NCBI RefSeq assembly: GCF_002835465.1
Contig: NZ_PIZM01000002.1
Coordinates: 362,398 to 426,397, forward strand
Origin: Psychromonas sp. psych-6C06
Lineage (GTDB): Bacteria; Pseudomonadota; Gammaproteobacteria; Enterobacterales; Psychromonadaceae
Reading direction: 5' to 3'
Length of the DNA stretch: 64,000 nucleotides
The notes under the pieces are model-generated. The model saw only the letters and a list, made by a program, of their open reading frames with translations, was not told where the DNA came from and made no database searches. Numbering within the stretch: the first letter of the stretch is position 1; every line of letters starts with the position of its first letter. Shown in pieces: positions 37,197 through 46,329 of this stretch. The position numbers and the translations under genes are program-made.

Positions 37197-39530
37197 ATGA
37201 AAAAAGCAGTGTTTAATTATGTAGTTGATAGGCCACTTATAACCATAGTGGCAATGTTTATGGCCATTTTTGCCTTTGCTTATGGCGCTCAGAAACTTTA
37301 TTTCGATGGCGACTATAAGGTTTTTTTTAGTGACGATAATCCTCAAATGCTTGCCTTTGAATCGATGCAAAATGTATATAGTAAAAGTGATAATCTCGCG
37401 ATTGTCATTACTCCTAAATCTGGCAACGTATTTGAACAACAAACCTTAACGCAACTCTACGAAATGACAGAGCAAGCTTGGCAGACCCCCTACTCTTTAC
37501 GCGTTGATTCGATTACTAACTTTCAACATACCCAAGCTGACTATGATGATTTACTGGTTGAGGATCTGTTACTAGAAAAAGAGATGTTATCGCCAAGCAA
37601 GATAGCAAAGATAAAAGAGGTGGCACTTTCTGAGCCTAATTTAGTGAATAAGTTAATCGCGCCAGATGCTTCCGTTGCGATTATTAACGTTACTATTCAG
37701 TTACCTAATGTTAATGAGCTCACTGAAATTCCAGAAGTAGCGGCCTTTGGCCGTGCGCTTAAAACTGAATTTGAGGCGAAATACCCAGACAATAATATCC
37801 GCCTTTCAGGCATGATAATGCTAAATACAAGCTTCGCCGAATACGCACAGAATGATTCCAGCACATTAATTCCAGCTATGTTTTTAGCGATATTAGTGAT
37901 GCTAGGTATTTTACTGCGTTCAATCAGTGCAACTTTTGCAAGTTTATTAGTGATTGTAGGTTCGATCGCTGGTGCGCTCGGCATTTCTGGTTGGCTTGGT
38001 ATTCCACTGACCACCGCAACGGTGAATGTGCCCACGATTGTAATGACACTCGCAGTGGCTGACTGCGTGCATGTTATTAGTACCCTGCTATTTGAGATGC
38101 GAGCAGGAAAAAATAAGAAAGAAGCCATTATTAGTAGTTTAGAGATAAATTTAACACCGATTTTTATCACTAGCATTACCACAGCCTTAGGCTTTCTTGC
38201 ACTGAACTTTTCTTACTCTCCTCCTTTAGCTGACCTGGGTAACTTAGTCGCTGTAGGGGTCATGATTGCCTTTGTATTAGCCATGACTATTTTGCCTGCA
38301 ACCTTAATGTTCTTGCCATTAAGGGTTAAAAAAAGCATAAAAAAAACTACCCTTATGGATCGTTTTGCAGAGTTTGTTATCAAACGTAGTCGTATTATTC
38401 TGCCAGTTTCATTGCTTATTATTGTTGCCCTTGGCACACAAACAGTGAACAACCATGTCAGTGATGACTCACTTAAATATTTCAGTGAGAATACAGAGTT
38501 TCGTCAAGATGCAGACTTTATGGCTAAACATGTGTCTGGAATGACAACACTTGAGTTCAGCTTATCGTCAGGAAAAAGCAGCGGTATTAACTCGCCAGAA
38601 TTTCTTAATGCGCTGAGCAGTTTTACCGACTGGTTACGCGCTCAACCTGAAACAGATCATGTGAGCTCACTGAGCGACACGATTAAGCGTTTAAATCAAA
38701 ATATGCATAACGATGATAGTGCTTTTTATAAGATCCCCGACCAAAGCACACTCTCTGCACAGTACCTATTAATGTATGAGATGAGCCTGCCCTACGGTTT
38801 AGATCTTAACGGCCAAATCAACGTGAAAAAATCTGCAACTCGAGTTATTGCGACTTTCACTAACTTGGGTAGTATCGAGATACTTGATTTAGAGCGTCGC
38901 GCGACACAATGGTTTGTCACCAACGCACCCAATATAAACATCGATATCGCGAGTACGAGCTCTATGTTTGCTCATATTGGCGATCGCAATATGACCAGTA
39001 TGATCCAAGGAACAGCACTCGCTTTAGTGCTTATTTCAGCATTGGTGGGTATCTCTTTACAATCCTTTAGACTTGGCTTTATCAGCTTATTACCTAACCT
39101 TTTACCGGCAATTTCTGGCTTTGGCTTGTGGGCCATTATCAGTGGAGAGATTAACCTCGCTCTGTCGGTGGTTGCCAGTCTGACACTGGGAATTGTGGTT
39201 GATGACACAGTTCATTTTTTAAGTAAATATCAACGCGCTAAAAACCAAGGGAAATCTCCACAGGATTCGGTACGTTATGCCTTTGCAAGTGTTGGGCGCG
39301 CACTGATCATTACCACCGCTATTTTATGCATTGGTTTTGGTATTTTAACGCAGTCCGATTTTGCAATGAATGCAGATATGGGTCTACTTACCTGCATCAT
39401 CATCCTCATTGCGCTGTTTGTTGACTTGCTGCTACTACCAGCCTTTTTAATTATTTTTGATAGACAAAAAGCAACACAACAGACAGCAATCAATCTCCAA
39501 CAGCAACCCGTTTTAGCACAAGGAAAATAA
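37197..39530 (+). CDS. RND superfamily transporter, MMPL-type
   Basis: 777 residues: two repeats of one TM helix, a large periplasmic loop and a five-helix SSD-like bundle (repeat 1 loop about 40-215, repeat 2 loop about 430-610), with GxxxD signatures (TLAVADCVHV, TLGIVVDDTVHFL). The family exports lipids or hydrophobic molecules. AAGAGGG precedes the ATG. The stop is 2 nt before the LolA-like gene, so they are co-translated; the unit is probably repressed by the TetR encoded upstream. Confidence 0.92.
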   Translation: MKKAVFNYVVDRPLITIVAMFMAIFAFAYGAQKLYFDGDYKVFFSDDNPQMLAFESMQNVYSKSDNLAIVITPKSGNVFEQQTLTQLYEMTEQAWQTPYSLRVDSITNFQHTQADYDDLLVEDLLLEKEMLSPSKIAKIKEVALSEPNLVNKLIAPDASVAIINVTIQLPNVNELTEIPEVAAFGRALKTEFEAKYPDNNIRLSGMIMLNTSFAEYAQNDSSTLIPAMFLAILVMLGILLRSISATFASLLVIVGSIAGALGISGWLGIPLTTATVNVPTIVMTLAVADCVHVISTLLFEMRAGKNKKEAIISSLEINLTPIFITSITTALGFLALNFSYSPPLADLGNLVAVGVMIAFVLAMTILPATLMFLPLRVKKSIKKTTLMDRFAEFVIKRSRIILPVSLLIIVALGTQTVNNHVSDDSLKYFSENTEFRQDADFMAKHVSGMTTLEFSLSSGKSSGINSPEFLNALSSFTDWLRAQPETDHVSSLSDTIKRLNQNMHNDDSAFYKIPDQSTLSAQYLLMYEMSLPYGLDLNGQINVKKSATRVIATFTNLGSIEILDLERRATQWFVTNAPNINIDIASTSSMFAHIGDRNMTSMIQGTALALVLISALVGISLQSFRLGFISLLPNLLPAISGFGLWAIISGEINLALSVVASLTLGIVVDDTVHFLSKYQRAKNQGKSPQDSVRYAFASVGRALIITTAILCIGFGILTQSDFAMNADMGLLTCIIILIALFVDLLLLPAFLIIFDRQKATQQTAINLQQQPVLAQGK

Positions 39531-39531
39531 G

Positions 39532-40347
39532 ATGAATTTATTCAATAAATTAAAATTGACTCATGGCTTAGCATTCACTTTAGCGCTGAGCTTCATTATC
39601 CCACTTACCGCCCAAGCGACACAGGATGAAGCACAAATTCGTGGTTTAGAGATAGCCAAGTCTCGTAAAAACATTGATGCCGGATGGAGAGATAGTCAGT
39701 CTTCTTTAGAGATGATACTGAGCAATAAGCAGGGTGAAACGAGTCAACGTGAATTACGCATGAAAAATCTTGAGATTGATAATGATGGCGACAAGTCTAT
39801 CTCTATTTTTGATTCACCAAAAGATATCAGAGGAGCTGCTTTTCTTACCTTTGCACATGTTAAAGGCGCAGATGATCAATGGCTGTATTTGCCAGCCTTA
39901 AAACGTGTAAAACGTATCTCTTCACGCAACAAGTCAGGCCCATTTATGGGCAGTGAGTTTGCCTACGAAGATTTAAGCTCCTTTGAAGTAGAAAAATACA
40001 CTTACCGTTACTTAGGAGAGGAGGAAATAGAGGGGCAAGCTACCTACATGCTTGAATCGGTGCCAACAGATAAGTATTCAGGTTATAGCAAGTTGATTAC
40101 TTGGCTACATAAGAGTGATTACCGCGTGCTGAAGTCTCAATACTACGATCGTAAAGGCAGTTTATTAAAAACCTTAACCGCTAGCGACTATAAGCAATAC
40201 CTTAATAAACACTGGCGTGCTCATAAGATGGTCATGGATAACCACCAAACAGGTAAAAGTACGGAACTGAAATGGCTAAGTTATCAATTTCTCACCGGAT
40301 TAGAAGAAAGTGATTTTAATAAAAACAAACTTAAACGCGCTCGTTAA
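39532..40347 (+). CDS. Outer-membrane lipoprotein-sorting (LolA-like) protein
   Basis: 271 residues with a signal peptide (ending AQA-TQDEAQIRG). The segment DDQWLYLPALKRVKRISSRNKSGPFMGSEFAYEDLSS is the signature of the LolA-like family that travels with MMPL transporters. It has a beta-sheet half-barrel that probably carries a lipid across the periplasm. It follows the transporter immediately and precedes an outer-membrane-like protein. Confidence 0.88.
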   Translation: MNLFNKLKLTHGLAFTLALSFIIPLTAQATQDEAQIRGLEIAKSRKNIDAGWRDSQSSLEMILSNKQGETSQRELRMKNLEIDNDGDKSISIFDSPKDIRGAAFLTFAHVKGADDQWLYLPALKRVKRISSRNKSGPFMGSEFAYEDLSSFEVEKYTYRYLGEEEIEGQATYMLESVPTDKYSGYSKLITWLHKSDYRVLKSQYYDRKGSLLKTLTASDYKQYLNKHWRAHKMVMDNHQTGKSTELKWLSYQFLTGLEESDFNKNKLKRAR

Positions 40348-40398
40348 TCAACAGTCAATAGGGCTAGCTTAGCCCTACACATCTAATTAAGGGATATT

Positions 40399-41574
40399 AT
40401 GCGACTATTATTGATAACTTTAATCGCGCTTTTTACATCAATTGCGAGTGCGGCAGAGCTTCGAGGCTATATGGGAGGGGAAGTAAGGTATTTTTACCAA
40501 GACCCATGGCAAGACCAGCAAACAGACTGGCAAGCCTCTTTTGTAACACAACCTGAGTTTTATTGGGATTTAGACGAAAATGGCGATAACAGTTTAACGT
40601 TCACCCCATTCATGCGCCTAGATAGTGCAGATAAAGAGAGGAGCCACTGGGATATACGTGAATTAAAATGGTTACATTTAGCCGATAACTGGGAACTGGA
40701 AGTCGGTGCGGCGATCGTTTTTTGGGGGGTAACTGAATCACAACACCTCGTCGATGTGATCAATCAAACCGATGATATTGAAAGTATTAATGGCGAAGAT
40801 AAACTCGGCCAGCCAATGATCCATTTCTCATGGATTGATGATTGGGGTGTGCTAGAAACTTTTATTCTGGCAGGGTTTAGGGAGCGCACATACGCTGGTG
40901 AACAGGGGCGTTTACGTTTACCCTTTTTAGTTGATAGCGATGCGAGTCAATACGAGTCCTCTCGTGGCCAAAAACATATTGATATGGCGGTACGTTATAG
41001 CCAAAATATCGATGATTTAGATTTTGGCATCGCCCTTTTTCAAGGGACTAACCGCGATCCGGTGTTAACATTTAACCCGCAGCAGCAAAACTTGACCCCC
41101 TATTACGTCCAGATGACACAATTTAGTAGTGATATTCAGCTCACTCAAAATGAATGGCTCTGGAAACTGGAATGGTTATATCGTGATACTAAACCAACCT
41201 CCTACTATGCAACAGTTGCAGGTTTTGAATATACACTTATTGGTTTATTTGAAAGTAATGCAGACTTAGGTTTATTAAGTGAATATAACTGGGATGAGCG
41301 CCAAGATGAGGCCACCACTCCCTATCAAAATGATCTTTTTGTGGGTGCACGGTTAGTGCTTAATGATGAAGATAGTAGTGAATTATTAATCGGTGTCGCA
41401 CGGGATTTAAGCTATATGAGTTACAGCGGACGATTACAAGCAAGTAAACGTATCGGCGAACGTTATAAATTAAGCTTGGAAGCCTGGGTGTTTAACTCAA
41501 AAGAGCCTGCCGACCCGCTCTATTATTATCAAAATGACGATATGATTAACCTTAATTTGGATTATTATTTCTAA
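40399..41574 (+). CDS. Probable outer-membrane beta-barrel protein of the transporter cassette
   Basis: 391 residues; signal peptide (ending ASA-AEL), then alternating strands rich in aromatic residues and a C-terminal motif ending in Phe (NLNLDYYF) as in barrel proteins. Its closest match in kind is the DUF1302/porin-like partners of MMPL-LolA clusters, but I cannot name a family. The last 4 nt overlap the convergent gene. Confidence 0.75.
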   Translation: MRLLLITLIALFTSIASAAELRGYMGGEVRYFYQDPWQDQQTDWQASFVTQPEFYWDLDENGDNSLTFTPFMRLDSADKERSHWDIRELKWLHLADNWELEVGAAIVFWGVTESQHLVDVINQTDDIESINGEDKLGQPMIHFSWIDDWGVLETFILAGFRERTYAGEQGRLRLPFLVDSDASQYESSRGQKHIDMAVRYSQNIDDLDFGIALFQGTNRDPVLTFNPQQQNLTPYYVQMTQFSSDIQLTQNEWLWKLEWLYRDTKPTSYYATVAGFEYTLIGLFESNADLGLLSEYNWDERQDEATTPYQNDLFVGARLVLNDEDSSELLIGVARDLSYMSYSGRLQASKRIGERYKLSLEAWVFNSKEPADPLYYYQNDDMINLNLDYYF

Positions 41575-41891
41575 AAATCCTCTAATTGTTTCGCTTCGAA
41601 AACGCTGTATGCCGGTGTTTGATAAGGATGTGCTGCGATCAAAGCTTGTATTACTGCTTTAATACAGCGCTTTTCAGACACCATTTCAACACGGTATTCA
41701 GTGACTTGCGATAATGTATCAATGTCGCCAATAAAAGCATTACTGCCTTTTAGAGGGCGAAACTGCCCTCGCCCTTTCACTTGCCAAGCACATTGATCAT
41801 AATCGCCCATCTTTCCCGCACCCGCTTCGAACATGGCAGACTTTACCGGTTGGCAATAATCTTCTGGGACATAAAATATAATTTGATACAT
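41571..41891 (-). CDS. NIF3-like (YqfO C-terminal-type) protein
   Basis: 106 residues, a stand-alone version of the domain inserted in NIF3/YqfO proteins: a metal/PII-like fold with YKIIFYVPEDYC-type start (here MYQIIFYVPEDYC) and GAGKMGDYDQCAWQVKGRGQFRPL, ending HPYQTPAYSV. The function is unknown. It follows pxpC on the minus strand with a 30-nt gap. Confidence 0.88.
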   Translation of the reverse strand: MYQIIFYVPEDYCQPVKSAMFEAGAGKMGDYDQCAWQVKGRGQFRPLKGSNAFIGDIDTLSQVTEYRVEMVSEKRCIKAVIQALIAAHPYQTPAYSVFEAKQLEDF

Positions 41892-41921
41892 ATATTACCT
41901 ATTTTATTTTTCGTGATTCAG

Positions 41922-42887
41922 TTAAGCATGGAAGAATCGTAATCGCTGTAAATAGCGCATCTGCTCTACCTGTAAATTCCCCCGCTTAAACGAAAGCGCT
42001 GTACCGGGAGCTTGTTGAGCCAGTAAACTTAAATCACAGCGAGCCACACAACCTATCTTAGGGTAACCGCCAAGTGTTTGCCTGTCCTGTAATAACACAA
42101 TAGGTTGGCCACCACTGGGGATCTGAATACTGCCAAGTGCAATTCCCTCAGAAACAATCCCCGTTAAGCGCCCTTTAATAGCTTCCCCCTGTAAGCGCAT
42201 GCCCATGCGATCACTTTGTTTATCGATAATATATTCACTATGATAAAAACGCTGTTTTTGGTGCACTGAAAAAGCATCGCACTGGTAAGATTCCAGCACC
42301 GATAAACAGACTGGTTGTTGGTAATCTGGAATAAATTTAGTTGGCATTTTACGAGCAATAAAAGGCGCGTTGGGTTGACTTACATGGGTGTTTTTTATTG
42401 CTAAAAAATCATTATCCTTTAATGCCTGACCATCTTCCTGCAAGCCCCCTATCGCATTACGTTTTACACAACTCAAACTGCCTAATACCGAAGGAGCATC
42501 AATCCCGCCTTGCGCTGCAAGATAAGCACGTACACCACTGCTGGCGAAGGAAAGCTGTAACCTTTGCCCTTTTTCTAAGACAAATGAGCAGTTATTAATT
42601 TGCGAAATTAGTTTTCCAGAGTGCAACTTAATTTGCGCATTCATCGGCGCACCAGTGAGTGCCAATGCAATAGTCTGTGTGGCTTCAAACTCAGCTTGCC
42701 CAAAACAGATCTCTAACACCGCGCAATCGGGTTTATTACCTAACAGATAATTTGCCCAACCGGCAGCAAGTTCATCACACACACCGCCTTGGCTTAGGCC
42801 TTGTTGCGCGTGATTAAATCGGCCTTGATCCTGAATTAAGGTAAACAGCCCAGCTTTAATGACAATTAACCCAGCTTGATCACTCAT
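41922..42887 (-). CDS. pxpC: 5-oxoprolinase subunit PxpC
   Basis: 321 residues, KipA/biotin-dependent carboxylase-like domain; AAQGGIDAPSVLGS and the GGQPIVLLQDRQTLGGYPKIG segments are the family core. With PxpA and PxpB it hydrolyses 5-oxoproline to glutamate using ATP. The ATG overlaps pxpB by 8 nt. Confidence 0.95.
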   Translation of the reverse strand: MSDQAGLIVIKAGLFTLIQDQGRFNHAQQGLSQGGVCDELAAGWANYLLGNKPDCAVLEICFGQAEFEATQTIALALTGAPMNAQIKLHSGKLISQINNCSFVLEKGQRLQLSFASSGVRAYLAAQGGIDAPSVLGSLSCVKRNAIGGLQEDGQALKDNDFLAIKNTHVSQPNAPFIARKMPTKFIPDYQQPVCLSVLESYQCDAFSVHQKQRFYHSEYIIDKQSDRMGMRLQGEAIKGRLTGIVSEGIALGSIQIPSGGQPIVLLQDRQTLGGYPKIGCVARCDLSLLAQQAPGTALSFKRGNLQVEQMRYLQRLRFFHA

Positions 42888-43578
42888 CAGTCACCTTACC
42901 GCCAAGCGCAATAAACTGTTGTCGGGTTATGGGATTAAATTTAACTCGATCTCCTATCTGAAAAGGGCTAATAGGCACTTGTGTTGTATCAAACAACGTC
43001 AGCGGACAATTGCCAATAATATGCCAGCCACCCGGACTATCAGAGGGATAAACGGCGGTTTGTGTATCAGCAATAGCAACGCTGCCAGCAGGAACAAAAG
43101 CGCGTGGAGAGGTATGTCTAGGCTGGCATATTTTTGCATCAAGCGCAGCTAAAAAAGCAAAACCGGGGGCAAATCCTACCGCACAAACTTGATAGGGTTT
43201 ATCACTATGCAAAGCGATCACTTGTTCGATGGATAAGCATTTATCCGATGCGACTTTTTGCAAATCCCAACCAACCGATTGATCATAATAAACGGGTAAC
43301 TCAATCAACTTACCTGTAACCTCACTCAATGTATCAGCCGATTGATTCATCTCATCACACAGGGTAAGTAGTAATGTTTCTGCCACTAACGGTGTGATCG
43401 TTAAAAGGTTTATTTGTACTAACGCCGTGGTGTAGGAAGGGGTCACATCCAATAGGCTACCTTTGGGAAAGGTAGCATCAATCTGTTTAACTAAATGAGC
43501 AATACGAGAGGTAAGAGAAAGGTCGATACGATCACTTAAGGTAATGAGAAAGCTGTTTTCATTAACCGCTTTTATCAT
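42880..43578 (-). CDS. pxpB: 5-oxoprolinase subunit PxpB
   Basis: 232 residues, KipI-like cyclophilin-fold protein, with VCAVGFAPGFAFLAALD and the SVAIADTQTAVYPSDSPGGWHIIG block. It overlaps pxpA by 4 nt (ATGA) and pxpC by 8 nt, so the three are translationally coupled. Confidence 0.95.
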   Translation of the reverse strand: MIKAVNENSFLITLSDRIDLSLTSRIAHLVKQIDATFPKGSLLDVTPSYTTALVQINLLTITPLVAETLLLTLCDEMNQSADTLSEVTGKLIELPVYYDQSVGWDLQKVASDKCLSIEQVIALHSDKPYQVCAVGFAPGFAFLAALDAKICQPRHTSPRAFVPAGSVAIADTQTAVYPSDSPGGWHIIGNCPLTLFDTTQVPISPFQIGDRVKFNPITRQQFIALGGKVTDE

Positions 43579-44291
43579 TTAATCAGCTTAGCCAGTTGCT
43601 CTATTTGTGCTACGGCAATGGGGTTATCGCCATGCACACAAATTGAGTCCACTTGAAGTGGCAGAACATGGCCATTAATGGTAGTGATCGTTGAGTTTTC
43701 AATCAGTTGTTTAACCTGTTTTTGCACCGCTTGTGGCGTTGCCAATAATGCGCCTTTTTCACTACGCTTAAGCAAATAACCCGCATCATCATAGGCACGA
43801 TCAGCAAAGGCTTCTAAGATAAGCACAATGCCATTTTTTTTTGCAATCTCTTGATAACGTTGCAGATTAGGGTGCGCGAGAATCATCAGTGCGAGACTGC
43901 CATGACAATGCAATAGACCATCAATAATCGCACTAAAAACCTGCTCACTTTGCATCATCTGATTATATAACGCACCATGAGGCTTAACATATTGCACTTC
44001 CACTGACTGTTGTTTAGCAATATGTTGCAGGGAACTGACTTGCTCAATAATGAGTTGTTTAATTTGCTCACTGGTTAAGGTCATCGGTAAACGGCCAAAA
44101 TTTTCTCGGTCGTTATAACTCGGGTGCGCACCAATTTGCACGGCATTAGCTTTGGCAATACGAACCGTATTCGCCATTACATCAGCATCACCGGCATGCA
44201 CACCACAGGCGATATTTGCCTGACCAATAAAAGAGATAACGCTTTCATCACTTAGACAACCTTCGCCAACATCACAATTTAATATCATCAT
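43575..44291 (-). CDS. pxpA: 5-oxoprolinase subunit PxpA (LamB/YcsF family)
   Basis: 238 residues. LNCDVGEG at the N terminus, ANIACGVHAGD and YVKPHGALYN are the metal/active-site segments. First gene of pxpABC, 19 nt downstream of an unrelated-looking membrane protein gene. Confidence 0.95.
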   Translation of the reverse strand: MMILNCDVGEGCLSDESVISFIGQANIACGVHAGDADVMANTVRIAKANAVQIGAHPSYNDRENFGRLPMTLTSEQIKQLIIEQVSSLQHIAKQQSVEVQYVKPHGALYNQMMQSEQVFSAIIDGLLHCHGSLALMILAHPNLQRYQEIAKKNGIVLILEAFADRAYDDAGYLLKRSEKGALLATPQAVQKQVKQLIENSTITTINGHVLPLQVDSICVHGDNPIAVAQIEQLAKLIK

Positions 44292-44310
44292 CTACTGCTT
44301 TTTAGTTAGC

Positions 44311-45084
44311 TTACAAACGTGGAACGCTGTAGTTAATAGTATGATCACAGGTATCATCTGATTCACAATCATTGATACCATCATTATTCTCATCCCAAGT
44401 ACTGTGCATTCTTTTTACTTGTTTGAAGTTTAAAAAATTATTTTGCAATTGCAGATAGATAGCACTGTCTTCGGTTGGGTAATCAGAATAGGGCTGATCT
44501 TTAGCATGGCTTAAAAAATCAACCTGTAGGTAATCTTTAATATACGTAATTTTTTCTTCGCGAATACGATTACCCAATAAGGCAGAATCTAAATGCACAC
44601 TTTTTTTACTTTCTAGATCAAACGAAAACAACCCCACGTACACAAACACCCCACTGCCAACCGTATTGACAATAAAAGGCGCCGCATAATGAACCAGTCC
44701 AGCAGGCGACTCATTCAGTATCACCATTTTTGACATATTTAAATACAATAGGCCACGATCATAAACCGCTTCTTGATCTTCAGTCGCTTCCTGTAATACT
44801 TTTTGATAATGACCACGTAGGAAATAAACTTCCTCCGCAACTTCCTCTTTATCAACTTGCACCTGTACGCCAGATTCAGGGTAAGTCATCGTCATCGGAT
44901 AACCAGACGAGAGGTTTTCATAAATGGTCTGAGTCGTACTTCGCTCACAGGTTTCTTCAATTTCATTCCAAACCCCTGCAATTTTTTGGCACTCTTCCGG
45001 TGAATTAATTTTGCTCTGCAAAAAATATAATCCCGCCATTAAAATAACAGCTATAAAAATAATTCGATTGACTAGTTTGTGCAT
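44311..45084 (-). CDS. Membrane-anchored protein of unknown function
   Basis: 257 residues, one N-terminal hydrophobic helix (about 5-24), then a periplasmic part with Cys33 and Cys46, probably disulphide-bonded. The C terminus has an acidic DENNDGINDCESDDTCDHT stretch that looks like a calcium-binding DxNxDG loop with two further Cys. I do not recognise it. It lies between truC and pxpA, with gaps of 2 and 19 nt, so may be co-transcribed with both. Confidence 0.75.
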   Translation of the reverse strand: MHKLVNRIIFIAVILMAGLYFLQSKINSPEECQKIAGVWNEIEETCERSTTQTIYENLSSGYPMTMTYPESGVQVQVDKEEVAEEVYFLRGHYQKVLQEATEDQEAVYDRGLLYLNMSKMVILNESPAGLVHYAAPFIVNTVGSGVFVYVGLFSFDLESKKSVHLDSALLGNRIREEKITYIKDYLQVDFLSHAKDQPYSDYPTEDSAIYLQLQNNFLNFKQVKRMHSTWDENNDGINDCESDDTCDHTINYSVPRL

Positions 45085-45086
45085 AG

Positions 45087-45836
45087 TTAAATATCCAATG
45101 TTAATTCGAGTGTTGCTAATAACGCCTTAAACTTCTTATCTAAAGGTGCATTAATTTCTACTTTTTTGCCACTAACTGGGTGAGTAAAAGCAAGGTATGA
45201 AGAGTGTAATAATAAACGATCTGAATCGAAGTTATCACGAAACATCTGATTATGTTTACCATCGCCGTGGGTTGTATCACCAATAATCGGATGATGCAGA
45301 TGTTTCATATGGCGACGAAGTTGATGGCGACGCCCCGTTTTAGGTGTCAATTCAACTAAAGAGTAACGAGATTGTGGATAGGGGCGAACCGCAATCGGTA
45401 ATTCGGTAAATGATAACCCTTTATAATAGGTTTGTGCCTCCTGCGCTTCTTGGTCTTGATTAGCATGCTTATCGGCAATTTTATCGAGCTTCTTCTTTAA
45501 GGCATAATCAAGCAATCCCTCTCCAATATGCCCTCGCACCACCGCTAAATAGCGTTTTTCTGTTTTCTGCTCAGCAAATTGCTCCATTAAATTGTTGGCG
45601 TAACTTTTATCTAACAGAAACAGTAAAACCCCAGATGTGGGCCTATCTAATCGATGCGCAGGATAAACATGCTCACCAATTTGATCGCGTAGCTTCTGCA
45701 CCGCAAACTCAGTCGCGTGGCTATCTAACCAACTACGATGCACTAATAACCCCGAGGGTTTATTAATGGCGATTAACTGCTCATCACGATAAATAATTTC
45801 TAAGTCCGGTGATGCCTGTGGCAATGTTTCTAACAT
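45087..45836 (-). CDS. truC: tRNA pseudouridine(65) synthase TruC
   Basis: 249 residues, RluA-type fold without an S4 domain. Catalytic Asp64 in HRLDRPTSGVLLF; the KPSGLLVH and TGRRHQLRRHMKHL motifs are typical of TruC. It modifies U65 in tRNA-Ile and tRNA-Asp. It overlaps yqcC by 7 nt, the conserved yqcC-truC order. Confidence 0.93.
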   Translation of the reverse strand: MLETLPQASPDLEIIYRDEQLIAINKPSGLLVHRSWLDSHATEFAVQKLRDQIGEHVYPAHRLDRPTSGVLLFLLDKSYANNLMEQFAEQKTEKRYLAVVRGHIGEGLLDYALKKKLDKIADKHANQDQEAQEAQTYYKGLSFTELPIAVRPYPQSRYSLVELTPKTGRRHQLRRHMKHLHHPIIGDTTHGDGKHNQMFRDNFDSDRLLLHSSYLAFTHPVSGKKVEINAPLDKKFKALLATLELTLDI

Positions 45837-46168
45837 CTATTTTTCTCATTCATTAATAAATCGATACGGGTGATCAGCGCCACTATTTCAAGGTTGCTGT
45901 GTGACGCTGTTTTAAAATACTCACTCGCCATCGGTGCAACCGACATCTCATTCGGTAAAGTTAGGTTTAGTTGTAATATCTGCGTCATTTTTTCGATAAA
46001 GATAAACTGCAACCATTGGGGAAATTGCAAGGTATCTATCGCAAAAGGCATTTCACTAGCGAGTGCTTGCTCACTAGGGCGAGTAGACTGCCAAAGATTT
46101 TCTTTGCGTAATAACGCTTCCAGTTCAGATAATAAAGAAGCTAACCGTTGTCGCTTAATTTGTTGCAT
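45830..46168 (-). CDS. yqcC: YqcC family protein
   Basis: 112 residues; the ENLWQSTRPSEQALASEMPFAIDTLQFPQWLQFIFIEKM segment is the family core. Helical protein of unknown function, always next to truC. Divergent from the DUF3549 gene with a 161-nt spacer. Confidence 0.9.
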   Translation of the reverse strand: MQQIKRQRLASLLSELEALLRKENLWQSTRPSEQALASEMPFAIDTLQFPQWLQFIFIEKMTQILQLNLTLPNEMSVAPMASEYFKTASHSNLEIVALITRIDLLMNEKNRC

Positions 46169-46329
46169 CTATTGTACCGCACCACTGTCACATTCAAACA
46201 GCGTAATATACCCGTTCCCCCGCCGAGAAACAAAATTAAGTCGGTCAAAATGCGACGTTTAATAGTGCATGATAATAGGGCGTATTTTGTTATAATCGTG
46301 TTAATTTACGCATATATGAAACTTCTCTT

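Noticed and set aside
37041-37442. 133-residue frame on minus across the transporter start
   Set aside because: It runs antisense through the operators and the well-supported transporter gene and has no ribosome binding site or recognisable sequence.
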